From positions 3,553,675-3,613,674 of the forward strand of contig NC_087078.1 of NCBI RefSeq assembly GCF_026151205.1: 60,000 nucleotides of DNA, written 5' to 3'. This stretch comes from Bolinopsis microptera (lineage: Eukaryota; Ctenophora; Tentaculata; Lobata; Bolinopsidae). The position numbers and the translations under genes were made by a program. Within the stretch, counting starts at the first letter, position 1. Every line of letters starts with the position of its first letter. Positions 1-9,699 of the stretch are shown piece by piece. Under the pieces are notes generated by a model. That model ran no database searches. It saw nothing but the letters and a program-made list of their open reading frames with translations, and was not told where the DNA came from.

Positions 1-406
1 AATGTACATAGTATCCCGGGATCATATTTTCACAGCAATTTCTGCATCCTAATAAGTCGGAGTGACATTTGGTATGTACTTTAGATTCGCACCAGTGGCA
101 GGTTTTCAGGTTGGCGGGGGAGTAAATCCAGCCATTACAGCATGTGCATTGAACTTTAAATTTAGGACCTATGACGGGCCCTTGTCTCGGTGGCTTTGCC
201 GAGGGGCATGCATTTACTGGTAAGGCGCTGGAAATACAGTCATAACATATCCAGGCAGAGCCAGAATCTACAATTATTTTTGCCTCAGACTTAGATAACT
301 TCATGCATTTCATATGTTTTATTTTGTCGCAGTGACTGCAAATTAGGAACGAACGTGCTTTAGGAATACGTGTATTACATTTGTTGCAACGCTGAGATTC
401 GTTCAT
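1..406 (-). CDS. Tandem PHD-finger ORF, partial (probable start of LINE ORF2)
   Basis: The first ATG is at 406 (minus strand), with an in-frame stop about 20 codons upstream, and the frame stays open for 135 codons to the window edge. Residues 7-57 spell a complete C4HC3 PHD signature: CNKC (7-10), CSHC (23-26), His31, Cys34 and a WICYDC end (54-57). A second treble-clef cluster follows: Cys87/Cys90, CHWC (103-106), His111, Cys114 and CRNC (121-124), with a short last loop. PHD fingers bind histone tails in host proteins, and several CR1-like LINEs carry them next to the endonuclease. Attribution to a LINE is inferred from the neighbouring ORF; no endonuclease or RT motif lies inside the window. 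It could instead be a separate transposon-encoded zinc-finger protein. Confidence 0.6.
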   Translation of the reverse strand, partial: MNESQRCNKCNTRIPKARSFLICSHCDKIKHMKCMKLSKSEAKIIVDSGSAWICYDCISSALPVNACPSAKPPRQGPVIGPKFKVQCTCCNGWIYSPANLKTCHWCESKVHTKCHSDLLGCRNCCENMIPGYYVH

Positions 407-1242
407 AGAACTATGAGATAATGTATTATATTCGTGAGTATTATAGTTATATTATGATATATTTAAGAGAGTATAGACTTACTATTAATACAAAATATGA
501 TAATAATAACGTGACCTAGTCAGATACTTCTAACGAAGACTTTCAGTCCTGTGTGTAGAAAGTACCGTGACTTATCTACAGTAATTAAGTAAACTTCACC
601 TTTACCTTTATGATTGACCTTTAACTTCTCTTCTATTACTTGATGGCAGCAGCTCACCGTGCATGAGCCTAATTTCCATATGTACAGTAATGTATGTGTC
701 GAATGTTCAGAGTCAAATGTACAGAGTCAAATGTACAGATCAGTCAAATGTACAGAGTCAAATGTACAGTAATGTGTGATGTATGTATAATGAGTACTGT
801 GTAAATATCTGTGTAGATATCGTGTAAATATTGCGTCGTCGTTGTCTGAGTACGGCATGAGGTTAGGAATTAGATAATATGAAATGATTGTTATGATGTA
901 GGGACGTGGACTATTATCATTTATCAAGCAGGGTTTATTTCGCGTTTTGCTGATAAGGTGTGATAGATAAGGTGAGAAGGTAGGGAATCTGGATAAGGGA
1001 AAAGTTCGTTTAAGTAGTTGGTTGTATTATGTGCTTTGTGCTTGAGTTTGAATTTGATTTAAGTTTCTAATTTTGATTTGAAATGACGGAAAATTTAAAA
1101 AATATGGTAAGAGTTTGTTCAAATAAGTTACGTTTGTTTGATTAGTGAAATTGTTTGCGACTCAGCGCGAGTCTGGAAAGTTGTTCAGGATTCGATATTT
1201 TTGTCATGATAATTTGACATTAAGATATAAAATACGTCGTGC
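407..1242. other. Spacer between the two retrotransposon ORFs
   Basis: No convincing coding frame is present; the one 66-codon frame here is Tyr/His/Thr-rich, as AT-rich noise usually is. Positions about 712-772 contain four copies of a short direct repeat (agagtcaaatgtac). This length is unusual for the gap between ORF1 and ORF2 of an intact LINE and may indicate an insertion or a missing coding segment. Confidence 0.4.
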
Positions 1243-2835
1243 TCAGGTGCCAAAGTGGCCAGGGATTGGATAAGATATCATACGTTTAAAGTGCTCACGT
1301 AGAGGTAGGGGTCCACGCCTGAACCCCAGTCCAATGAGCACACAGTTTACCCAGCAATCTGATAATACACTCTGTCCAATATAGTTAAGATGTAGACCGT
1401 CACGAGCGAGGTGAGCGAGACTAAAACTTGAGTTGTCGAAGAGTCTGAAGTTGTCATGGTGAAGGGAGCACTTAAACATGAGTTCATTAAGGTACTGGAT
1501 AATGTCGTTGTGGGTGTTGAATCGGTCAGCATGTATCGATAGTGGACTGACTGCATCGAATAAGAACATAGTGCGCGGGAACTGTTCTATGAAACTTCTG
1601 ATGTGATTATGCAGCAGGACGGCACTCGCTCTGTTTTTCTGGATATCGTTTATGCCAGCACTTATGAGTACAATGTCGGCTTGTTGAATCGATTCCCGGT
1701 GTTCCTTTAAGTCGCGGAGGAAAAATAAGTTTTCCCGGAACGCTATGACAGGTGAACGAAATTGAGAACAGTCAAAATTACAGTTTTTGCTGTCAGACAG
1801 TATCAGCACTCGTTTGGTCTGGTTCACTTTATGATGGGGTAGAGGTCGCAGCTGATGGCTGCTAGATTTTCTGGAATGTGCCGAGGCCAACTGTCTAAAG
1901 GTTAAGCTGATTCGAGGACCTTCAAAATCCGCCTGAGTTTGCGGAGGAACAGCATGGTCAAAAAGGTCCTGCGATTTTCGCGTCATAGTGTAACAGTCGC
2001 CGTGTTGAACTGTCACGGTTTCATCGCGATACTCGCCTGGAGGACGTCTACGAAAAACTAAATCCCTTTTACCCCCCAGGGAAATGGTAAGTATAGTGCT
2101 GTCGGGTACTATACACGATTCATCATCGGAATGAGGAGGTATACACGAGACGTGTGATTCATATTTGGTGATCATGCAGCTATTGAAATCCTTATAGTTG
2201 ATGTTGTTGGTCTTGCACACATCATCAACTGCTACAAGTATTTCAGCAAGGTACGTCTCAGGGTCTAATTGCTTTGCCCTGTGGTACCCTCCTAAATACT
2301 TGTAAGGAGCATCGCCAAAATATGCAACCTTTCTATTCGAGAAAACTTTATCATAGGTTAATTCAGAGTCCAATCTCTTAAAGTCAAACCTCTGCAGCTG
2401 GTCACCAGTTTCGAGCTTGGAGAAGGGCTGTTCCACAGTCTGGACCGGTATTGGTGGTGCAGGTATTTCGGGGAGGGTGGTTGTAGGTTGAGTAGGAGGG
2501 TGAGCAGAATGGTCACGTAGAGACTGGACAAGGGACTGTGCTTCACTAACGGTGTTCTGGAGGCCGGTCATCGCATCAGTGGACGATCTCGAAAAAATTT
2601 GAGTTAGAGAGATAAGTTTGTCAGTAGTTTCGGTTAATGTAGAGGTACACTTATGACTGTCAAGAATGTGTGCACGTAGCATTTTCTGCTTGGATTGCTT
2701 GCATAACTGAAGGTCATCTTCAGTCGCTCCAAAGAGCAGCAATTCACGGTCGAGTTGAGATACAATGAGTTTATCGACCAATTCCAAACAGGTTGCAGTT
2801 GAGAAACAAAACGGGCGTTCCGTCGATTCAGTCAT
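1243..2835 (-). CDS. AlkB-like oxygenase / SGNH esterase fusion, retrotransposon ORF1
   Basis: An intact 530-codon ORF. Residues 1-110 are polar and helix-prone with scattered leucines, followed by a Pro/Thr linker (112-135). Residues about 160-315 form an AlkB-type 2-oxoglutarate/Fe(II) dioxygenase fold: the iron-binding HxD is His235-Ser-Asp237, the distal histidine is His294 in DHAVPP, and the 2OG-binding arginines are Arg308 and Arg314 in GPRISLTFR. The SLGGKRDLVF and HGDCYTM stretches also match the family. Residues about 341-500 resemble an SGNH hydrolase: block I LSDSKN (346-351), block III SAGINDI (392-398) and the catalytic Asp479/His482 pair in ARDGLHLN. AlkB proteins demethylate alkylated nucleic acids; CR1 ORF1 proteins are known to carry esterase domains. 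Every catalytic residue is present, so the ORF is either young or conserved. The link to a LINE is inferred from the adjacent PHD ORF. Confidence 0.8.
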   Translation of the reverse strand: MTESTERPFCFSTATCLELVDKLIVSQLDRELLLFGATEDDLQLCKQSKQKMLRAHILDSHKCTSTLTETTDKLISLTQIFSRSSTDAMTGLQNTVSEAQSLVQSLRDHSAHPPTQPTTTLPEIPAPPIPVQTVEQPFSKLETGDQLQRFDFKRLDSELTYDKVFSNRKVAYFGDAPYKYLGGYHRAKQLDPETYLAEILVAVDDVCKTNNINYKDFNSCMITKYESHVSCIPPHSDDESCIVPDSTILTISLGGKRDLVFRRRPPGEYRDETVTVQHGDCYTMTRKSQDLFDHAVPPQTQADFEGPRISLTFRQLASAHSRKSSSHQLRPLPHHKVNQTKRVLILSDSKNCNFDCSQFRSPVIAFRENLFFLRDLKEHRESIQQADIVLISAGINDIQKNRASAVLLHNHIRSFIEQFPRTMFLFDAVSPLSIHADRFNTHNDIIQYLNELMFKCSLHHDNFRLFDNSSFSLAHLARDGLHLNYIGQSVLSDCWVNCVLIGLGFRRGPLPLREHFKRMISYPIPGHFGT

Positions 2836-2900
2836 GTAGAAAGGTAAACTTACGCTTCAAGGAGGGCTACGGTGGACTTATGTGGAAGGAGGGGCCCAAT

Positions 2901-5900
2901 TAAATTGGGGCCACCGAGCCTAGGGGTCTCTGTTATCTGTAGTGTTGTAGTCAGTGTGCGTAGTATTAGCGTTTAAGCCACGTCACGATGAGCTGCTGCA
3001 CTGTCGGCTTATCTATTTAGCAGCAAGACTAGATAACAACATAATGTAATAAAATGTTTGAGAAGTGTTTTACACAATTCGCAGACCGAATAAACGTTTA
3101 CTGTACAACATATTCACAGATCACGATCTAATATATTCGCAACATTATTCACATAATCCACAGCATATCCCCGCTGGATGTGACAGTATACCCGGGTACT
3201 AAGTAGGGGATTTGTACCACGTGACAATGCTCAGCCAGCTGCCATCACTTCAGGATAATATTACTGGTTACTTGGTGACCTACCCTATTGGCGGTGCGAG
3301 CAGGGGTACAATTACTGGTACTTACCGGGAGCCGGGCCGAGCCTTAAGATTTGTACAGAGTAATTAAAATTAACATATTCTATTATGTTATTATTTTTAA
3401 CAAAATAAAGTTTAAGATCGTACTCCAATTTATGCGTTGAAGATTTAAACATTGTCCTTTGATATCAATATCATGATATTTGGAGACAGTTTTGAATAAC
3501 AAGTTTTATAATTTATAAGATTTAGTTTAAACAATCCAGTGAGGCATAAAGAAACTTCCAATCGACAAAGATATGTGACCTGCTACAGGCTAATCTATGA
3601 AGGTTTAGATATTACGATACAACCCCGATATTACTCCTTACTCGCTCTTATTTCATATCTCAGCCTCAAATCTATATCCTTTCTTCACATAAAATCAAAG
3701 TTCTAAATTCGAAATATATAGTACTCATGCAGGTTGCTCGAGTTGCATGGCTGTAATTGTAAGAACAGTGATCTTTTCAATAAGTTAACTTAACAACGAC
3801 ATGTACGACGTACATCTGCCAAATACTGACCAGAACTTTAAATACATTGTAAGAAATTAAAGAGCTCAAGATATATACCGACCGGCTTGCCTTCTCTGCC
3901 GAGCGTCATCTTGAAAGGCATTTCTTCAAGAAACCAACCCACTACCGAACCCCTTCGTCAAGCCGGATATTCTTGCAGACTGCAGAGAAAAACAACTCCT
4001 TCCAGGGGAAGATCAAAGGTCAGGTCACCCTCTCTCTCTCTCAACGACACAGAAATACCAAAGTCACAAATGACTGCCGTAATCCACACAAAACTGATTA
4101 TGTGATTACGCGAAATACTTAGACGCAAGAAGTTGCATTCCAGGGAGGTCTTAATTTTGTGACGCAGCGACTAGCTAGATGACGTATGGGCGGTTATTGG
4201 ATTAATTGTCCGGATAGCGCATTGTTATATGTTTAATTACCTTGAATTTCAGAGGCCTGGCGATTAGGCACTAGTAAACCTGTAATTGTTGTTTTGTGAT
4301 TTACCCACATTTACGACGGATAGGATAACGAATTTTGTTCATCAAATCTAATTTTTGTGTTGTTACCATCTCTTTTAATCTTATTTATAGATGGATTCCA
4401 GATTTTTGCTATTTTTAAAGTTTTGAGGTGGCCCCTCATGTATAGCATGCGCATATTTCCTGAATATTCTAACCTATATTGGGTCTCTAATTATTTGATT
4501 TTCGGTGCAATTTCATTTCATTTCATAGAAATTTGATACTTGATATTATTTAGGCTGGAATGGATTCATTTAAGTCGATGGATTTGCAGCGAATTGACTG
4601 GCTAACCGAACAGACAGACTCGAGTAAGATACAGAGTATATCAGGATTGAGGATCTGTCGAATAGCAGCATACTTTGCTCACTCGACACAGCTTACGTTT
4701 TTATTCGGCAAACGTTACCTCGCAGCTTAACAGACTCTATTTTAGTATTTTGACTTGATTCGGTCACATACTCCTAGGCGATATTGCGAGTAGAACTAGA
4801 ATCGAATGTTTTTGTAGATTTTTGCGGGGTCTTCCTAATTTGCGGGGAAAGTCTGCTGCCCATCAAGGCAGAGAGAAATGTCTGTAAAATGCCTGATTTG
4901 CGGTAAGGTTTGTCAAGTATGCGGTTGAATCTGCCAAGTTTGCTGCAAATTCGATAGACCCTCTGGTAAATGCTCACTATAAACCTGTTGTTATTAACAC
5001 CTTTATAATTTAGCATTATATGCACGAAACCTCAAACCTACCGAAACGTGCATAATTGATACTGTGTATGGCTTTATAGCTGTGCAAAAATTTGACCGGT
5101 CCAAGTTTTCAAAATTTAATGATTTTCGTAATTTCCTATTGAATCAAATTTTATTGAAGTGCTACGGTATTTAGCTTATTGCTGAAATCGTTTGTTCCTC
5201 TCCAGATACCAATTAGAACATAAATTAGTGATAAAATGAGTCTAACTGGGGGCAAAAATGTTTTGTCTGATGAACGAAAGCATACATAGTTCTAAACGCC
5301 TGTAATTTTAAGCGTGGACAGATCGAACCGTGTGAAAGATAACCGATAAGGCATACAGCATCAAAGTAACAGGAATACAAAACACCCAGACAAGAGAGAG
5401 ATGAGACCGCGCGACAACTCAAAAAGAAGGGATAAAATTAGCGGTATATTTGTATATGGTGGCGGGTGTACGTCTCCCACAAATCATATTCACAGAGCTC
5501 CCTGCCTCCTTACAGATGCCTGACTGGAGCACTCATTAGCAAGCACCAGATCATCAGAGCTATTAAGCTATTAAGCTATTAATGACCTGAAGATGGGCGG
5601 ATCTCTCTCTCTCTAGAGAGGTGGAACTCCGTGGTTTAAGTCTGCAACTCAACCACGTCCAGCCGATATAAAGTCGGCAACTCACTGCCTCGCTGCAGCT
5701 CACTACCCAGCCGTAATAGGATAATATGTGACAAACTTAAGCAGTCAGAGAGTCTCTGAGAGACAAGACAGTCAAATCAGTCAAATGACAGCTCGTTGGA
5801 GAGACTCTTGAAGCTCAGATCTAGATTGAGAGGCGTCAGTAAAAAGTTCCAGTCTTTAATGCGGTAATTGCCTCATTAACAGAAGTCCTGTCTTAAGGCT

Positions 5901-6048
5901 GGAATAACGGCCTCAATAACCAGACTCAATCTTTGTGACTTGTCTTCATGATAAATATGTACACGATGAGGAACACATGCCTGGTGTACAAATCCTATAT
6001 TCATTACTTATACTATGATGAGGGAGTTGACTATAATAAGACTATTAG
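2901..6048. other. Gene-poor AT-rich stretch
   Basis: No exon with convincing composition, splice sites and length was found on either strand. Short open frames here lack recognisable motifs. A short imperfect hairpin (ggggcccaattaaattgg) sits at about 2,891. A CT run lies at about 5,601-5,615. Confidence 0.5.
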
Positions 6049-6550
6049 TGTACTAGCAAACACCGCGCCAAGTGTACTAGCAAACACCACCGCCAAGTGT
6101 ACTAGCAAACACCACCGCCAAGTGTACTAGTAAACACTACCGCCAAGTGTACTAGCAAGCACCATCGCCAAGTGTACTAGCAAACACTACTGCCAAGTGT
6201 ACTAGCAAACACCACCGCCAAGTGTACTATCAAGCACCACCGCCAAGTGTACTAGCAAACACCACCGCCAAGTGTACTAGCAAGCACCACCGCCAAGTGT
6301 ACTAGCAAGCACCATCGCCAAGTGTACTAGCAAACACCACCGCCAAGTGTACTAGCAAACACCACCGCCAAGTGTACTAGCAAGCACCACCGCCAAGTGT
6401 ACTAGCAAACACCACCGCCAAATGTACTAGCAAGCACCACCGCCAATTCTACTAGCAAACACCACCGCCAAGTGTACTAGCAAACACCACCGCCAAGTGT
6501 ACTAGCAAACACCACCGCCAAGTGTACTATCAAACACCACCGCCAAGTGT
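6049..6550. repeat. 25-bp minisatellite, about 20 copies
   Basis: The unit is gtgtactagcaaacaccaccgccaa read as a 25-mer; most copies differ by one or two substitutions, such as aagc for aaac. Because 25 is not a multiple of 3 and stops recur, it is not coding. Confidence 0.95.
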
Positions 6551-7213
6551 AATACTAATAATAGCTTAACAGCTAATATACTCTATAATACTCTATAATA
6601 CCCAATACACACCATTATCTACAAACTTACAAACACTCAGTCTACAATCTACATAATGCACCAATTCTACTACTCTTCAGTAGGACCATATTCCCTCTAT
6701 ACCACTTATCCCAACCATCACTAAAAGTACACTCATCCTAACATCCTGTAATTACGCGTCCTGACTCCTAGTGTTTATAGCTTATTGTTACAGGGTCATT
6801 ATAATATTACGAGGAGGTTTATATACCCTGACTGGAGACGTGACACTAGCTTTACATTGTAACCCAGGTCTACTTTGAGAGAGGCTCAACTTAACCAATG
6901 AGATGATATTTTTAAGACGGAAGAACAGAACCACAACTGAGAATATATAATACTGTTGAACAGATATATTATGATGGTGGTACTGTTACTGCAGCCGTAT
7001 TGACTTGTTAAAGACAGAATAACCATGAGGATAATACCACAGAACAATAAAGTGAAGGAGTATATTGAATAATAAAATGAATGATATGTCGAGGCAATGA
7101 ATATAAAGTAGTGATATATTAGAGATGAACATTCCGAGCTCCCAGGATATTATCATTTTAAAGAGAGTACGATTAAGGTGATCTTAACTCTTAAGTGGAG
7201 ACAGCTTCGTAGT

Positions 7214-7620
7214 CAGTGATGCACGCCGGTTCATTTTTCGCCAACCGGCGGCGGCGTGCCCAAAATGGCCCGGCGTGGCGGCGTTCGGCGGCGTGGAACA
7301 TAATTTTGTAAAAATTTAGGTTTGAATTTCCAGGCCCACAAAAATTGTGGCGTACGTGCGTGCATGAAATAATGATGTAATAAGTGTGGTTTTTACAATT
7401 ATATTTGGTGGTTTTTACAATTATATTTAAGAAAAATCAAATTCTTAACATTGTCGTTGGACAATTTGTTAATTTGGATCTCCTAGAGTTCAAAATCAAC
7501 CCCGACTGGCTCCATACTCTTTCTATATCCTTTCACGCCACGCCGACTTGAGAGGTATCGGCGTGGCGGCGTGTGAAAATGTGCCGGCGCGGCGGCGTCC
7601 GGCGGCGGCGTGCATCACTG
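7214..7620. mobile_element. hAT-type MITE with perfect 8-bp target duplication
   Basis: Both ends carry the inverted sequence CAGTGATGCACGCCG, matching the CAGTG-type ends of the hAT superfamily. The 8 bases on each side are identical (TTCGTAGT at 7206-7213 and 7621-7628), the 8-bp duplication that hAT transposases make. The terminal 80-100 bp are GC-rich with repeated gcggcg motifs, unlike the surrounding AT-rich DNA, while the interior (7,300-7,500) is AT-rich. At 407 bp there is no transposase frame, so it is non-autonomous. Confidence 0.93.
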
Positions 7621-8385
7621 TTCGTAGTCCGTATTTTTCAGTGTATTCATTGTGGGAGACATGTTATAGATCTACATTTATAGGAATGATCAGATTGATC
7701 ACAGTTGATCGATTATGTAATATGATCAACTGATCAAGTTATACGTGTACACAAATGGACAGGTTGAGACCAATTTCATTTCATAAAGCAGAAGGTATCA
7801 AAACAACAAGTACAACTTTGTTGTCAAATGTACAGCTTTCACACAGGATAGATAGGAAAACCCTTACAAATTGAGGAAGCCCTATGATTAGTATATAGGA
7901 GGATATGCCAAGGGAATATTGGGGTCCATTTTATCTTTGAAAACGCTGTTCTTTGACTAATGAGCAAATAATGAGCAAAATTAGCGTTATCAAACTCATT
8001 CTTTCATCGTTGGCAAAGAAATTGAATCGTCCCGCGTCCGTCATTATAAACACGTACATTGTAATAAAAGCAGGGGTAAATAAGAACACAAGACGCAATA
8101 ATTATCATCATTACCCATACTAATCTATATCAATCGATTAATCCTGAGTTTACGTACACCTTTGTTAGAATATATAAAGTTTAAGTTTAATCACATTGGG
8201 TCCTTAACAGTAACAGCTGTATTTACACTTACGGAAAACATGTAAATCTGAGTCTCCAAGTGATCAAGTGATGCAATGAACTGATGAGAAAACTTCGATA
8301 ATACTTTATTATCATATTAATTCTAGTTGTTATATTAATAATTATAATGTTAGTCCTTTATTTAGATAAAGTTTGATCACATAGG

Positions 8386-8625
8386 TAACAACCCCAGCAG
8401 TTACCAAGACAACAACCCCCGGTTACCAAGACAACAACCCCTGCAGTTACCAAGACAACAACCCCTGGTTACCAAGACAACAATTACCCCAGCAGTTACC
8501 AAGACAACAACCCCTGGTTACCAAGACAACAACCCCCGGTTGCCAAGACAACAACCCCCGGTTGCCAAGACAACAACCCCCGGTTGCCAAGACAACAAGC
8601 CCCGGTTGCCAAGGCAACAAACCCC
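8386..8625. repeat. 22-bp minisatellite
   Basis: About 11 tandem copies of a 22-bp unit of the form ggttgccaagacaacaaccc, with a gttacc variant in the left half and gttgcc in the right half. Some units carry a few extra bases. No coding role is seen. Confidence 0.93.
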
Positions 8626-9462
8626 GGTTGATCGGCAATCAAAACAGAAACGTCGACTACTTTGGCCGGTGTAGAGCAATGAAAATGTGTGTATAATTAC
8701 AGAAAATTGGGATATTGATTTACGACCGGAAATTAACGTCTAAATAATACACGAGGTGCAATTAATAACTTGATGATGGGTAATCATAGCTCCTGGAGAA
8801 GACAGTATGATGGTTCAGCCTTACTCCGGGTCCCAGCAAACAGGGGAACTGAACATAAACTTGTGTAGTACTAATGTGTACCTAACAATACATAAGTTTA
8901 CTAATTACTCATTACAGAATAAAGAGCGCCTTCTATATTTCAGGATTGCAAATCCAGCCTGACAAGTATCCTGTAGAGTATTTGTAAACCTACTAGAGAA
9001 TAGGCTATGTAGACGAGATAACGTCGCCACCAACTCAGCTACCCTCCTGAATAAAACATGATAATCCGGTAGTATTACTAGCGTTTAACAGGAGCTACAT
9101 ATCAGGTACTTTGTGAGGCTTCCAAATAGGGGGACTGTTTCTAGCACCCACTCTGCAAGCATGCAGCTGCAGAACTTGGCAGGGCTGTCCGGGTGTAAAT
9201 AACTGGGGTGCAATATCGCACTGTTAATGTGCTGGAGACCGAGATGCCATGATTGAAATCGGGTTTGCACCTCGTATAAAGAATAGACGGACAGAACTAT
9301 GGTTAGCAAATTGGTTCTAGACGCTGTGAAAAAGAACTGACTCGCCGACCTAATAGCTGTGGTTACCGAGGTAGATTATCTATGACGATCACCAATTTTA
9401 CCGGGAATTCCAAGTTGCTGGCCACTAATTAACAAATTAAGAAGCTCGCTTTTATTTTATTG

Positions 9463-9642
9463 TTACATGAATTTCTCTCCTGAGAAACCTACCTCCGGAT
9501 CCTCTTCTGCTTCAGAAAATTGGTGGTCTGTATCTTGCACAGAGAACTGGTGCTCAGTATCCGGAACAGACCCTTCGTAGGTATTGGTAAAGTCAACAGA
9601 CTCCTCCGTAGGTACCGTCATAGTACTGTCAGGTACCGTCAT
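9463..9642 (-). CDS. Acidic small protein or terminal exon, unrecognised
   Basis: From ATG at 9642 the frame gives 59 residues rich in Asp, Glu, Thr and Ser, with two internal near-repeats: MTVPDST/MTVPTEE and TEHQFS/TDHQFS. The stop codon is followed two bases later by overlapping AATAAA signals (minus strand, 9451-9461), as expected of a real 3' end. The frame is also open for eight further codons upstream, so this may be the last exon of a longer spliced gene. A possible donor (GAG|GTAGGT) lies near 9,490. It lies on the same strand as the first exon at 18.8 kb, but no link between them can be shown. I do not recognise a family. Confidence 0.35.
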   Translation of the reverse strand: MTVPDSTMTVPTEESVDFTNTYEGSVPDTEHQFSVQDTDHQFSEAEEDPEVGFSGEKFM

Positions 9643-9699
9643 TAAATAACAGTACTCCGCACGCAATTCAAGTAGCTCGCAAAAGTAATTAGACGCGTC

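Larger units (their letters stand above)
1..2900 (-). mobile_element. 5' portion of a LINE-like (CR1/L2-like?) retrotransposon
   Basis: Two minus-strand ORFs lie in tandem: a 530-residue ORF (2835 to 1243) with an SGNH-type esterase domain, then an ORF beginning at 406 with PHD-like fingers that leaves the window on the left. Esterase-type ORF1 domains and PHD fingers are both known from CR1-type non-LTR retrotransposons, so I infer a LINE whose endonuclease and reverse transcriptase would lie left of position 1. The 836-bp gap between the ORFs is long for a LINE. The 5' boundary near 2,900 is a guess, and no target-site duplication was found. A gene-carrying DNA transposon is the main alternative. 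Confidence 0.6.

Noticed and set aside
6049-6550. CRISPR-like array
   Set aside because: The units are contiguous 25-bp copies with no unique spacers, in a eukaryotic genome.
8281-8305. Hammerhead ribozyme core (ctgatgag followed by cttcg)
   Set aside because: The required GAAA partner and stems are absent.
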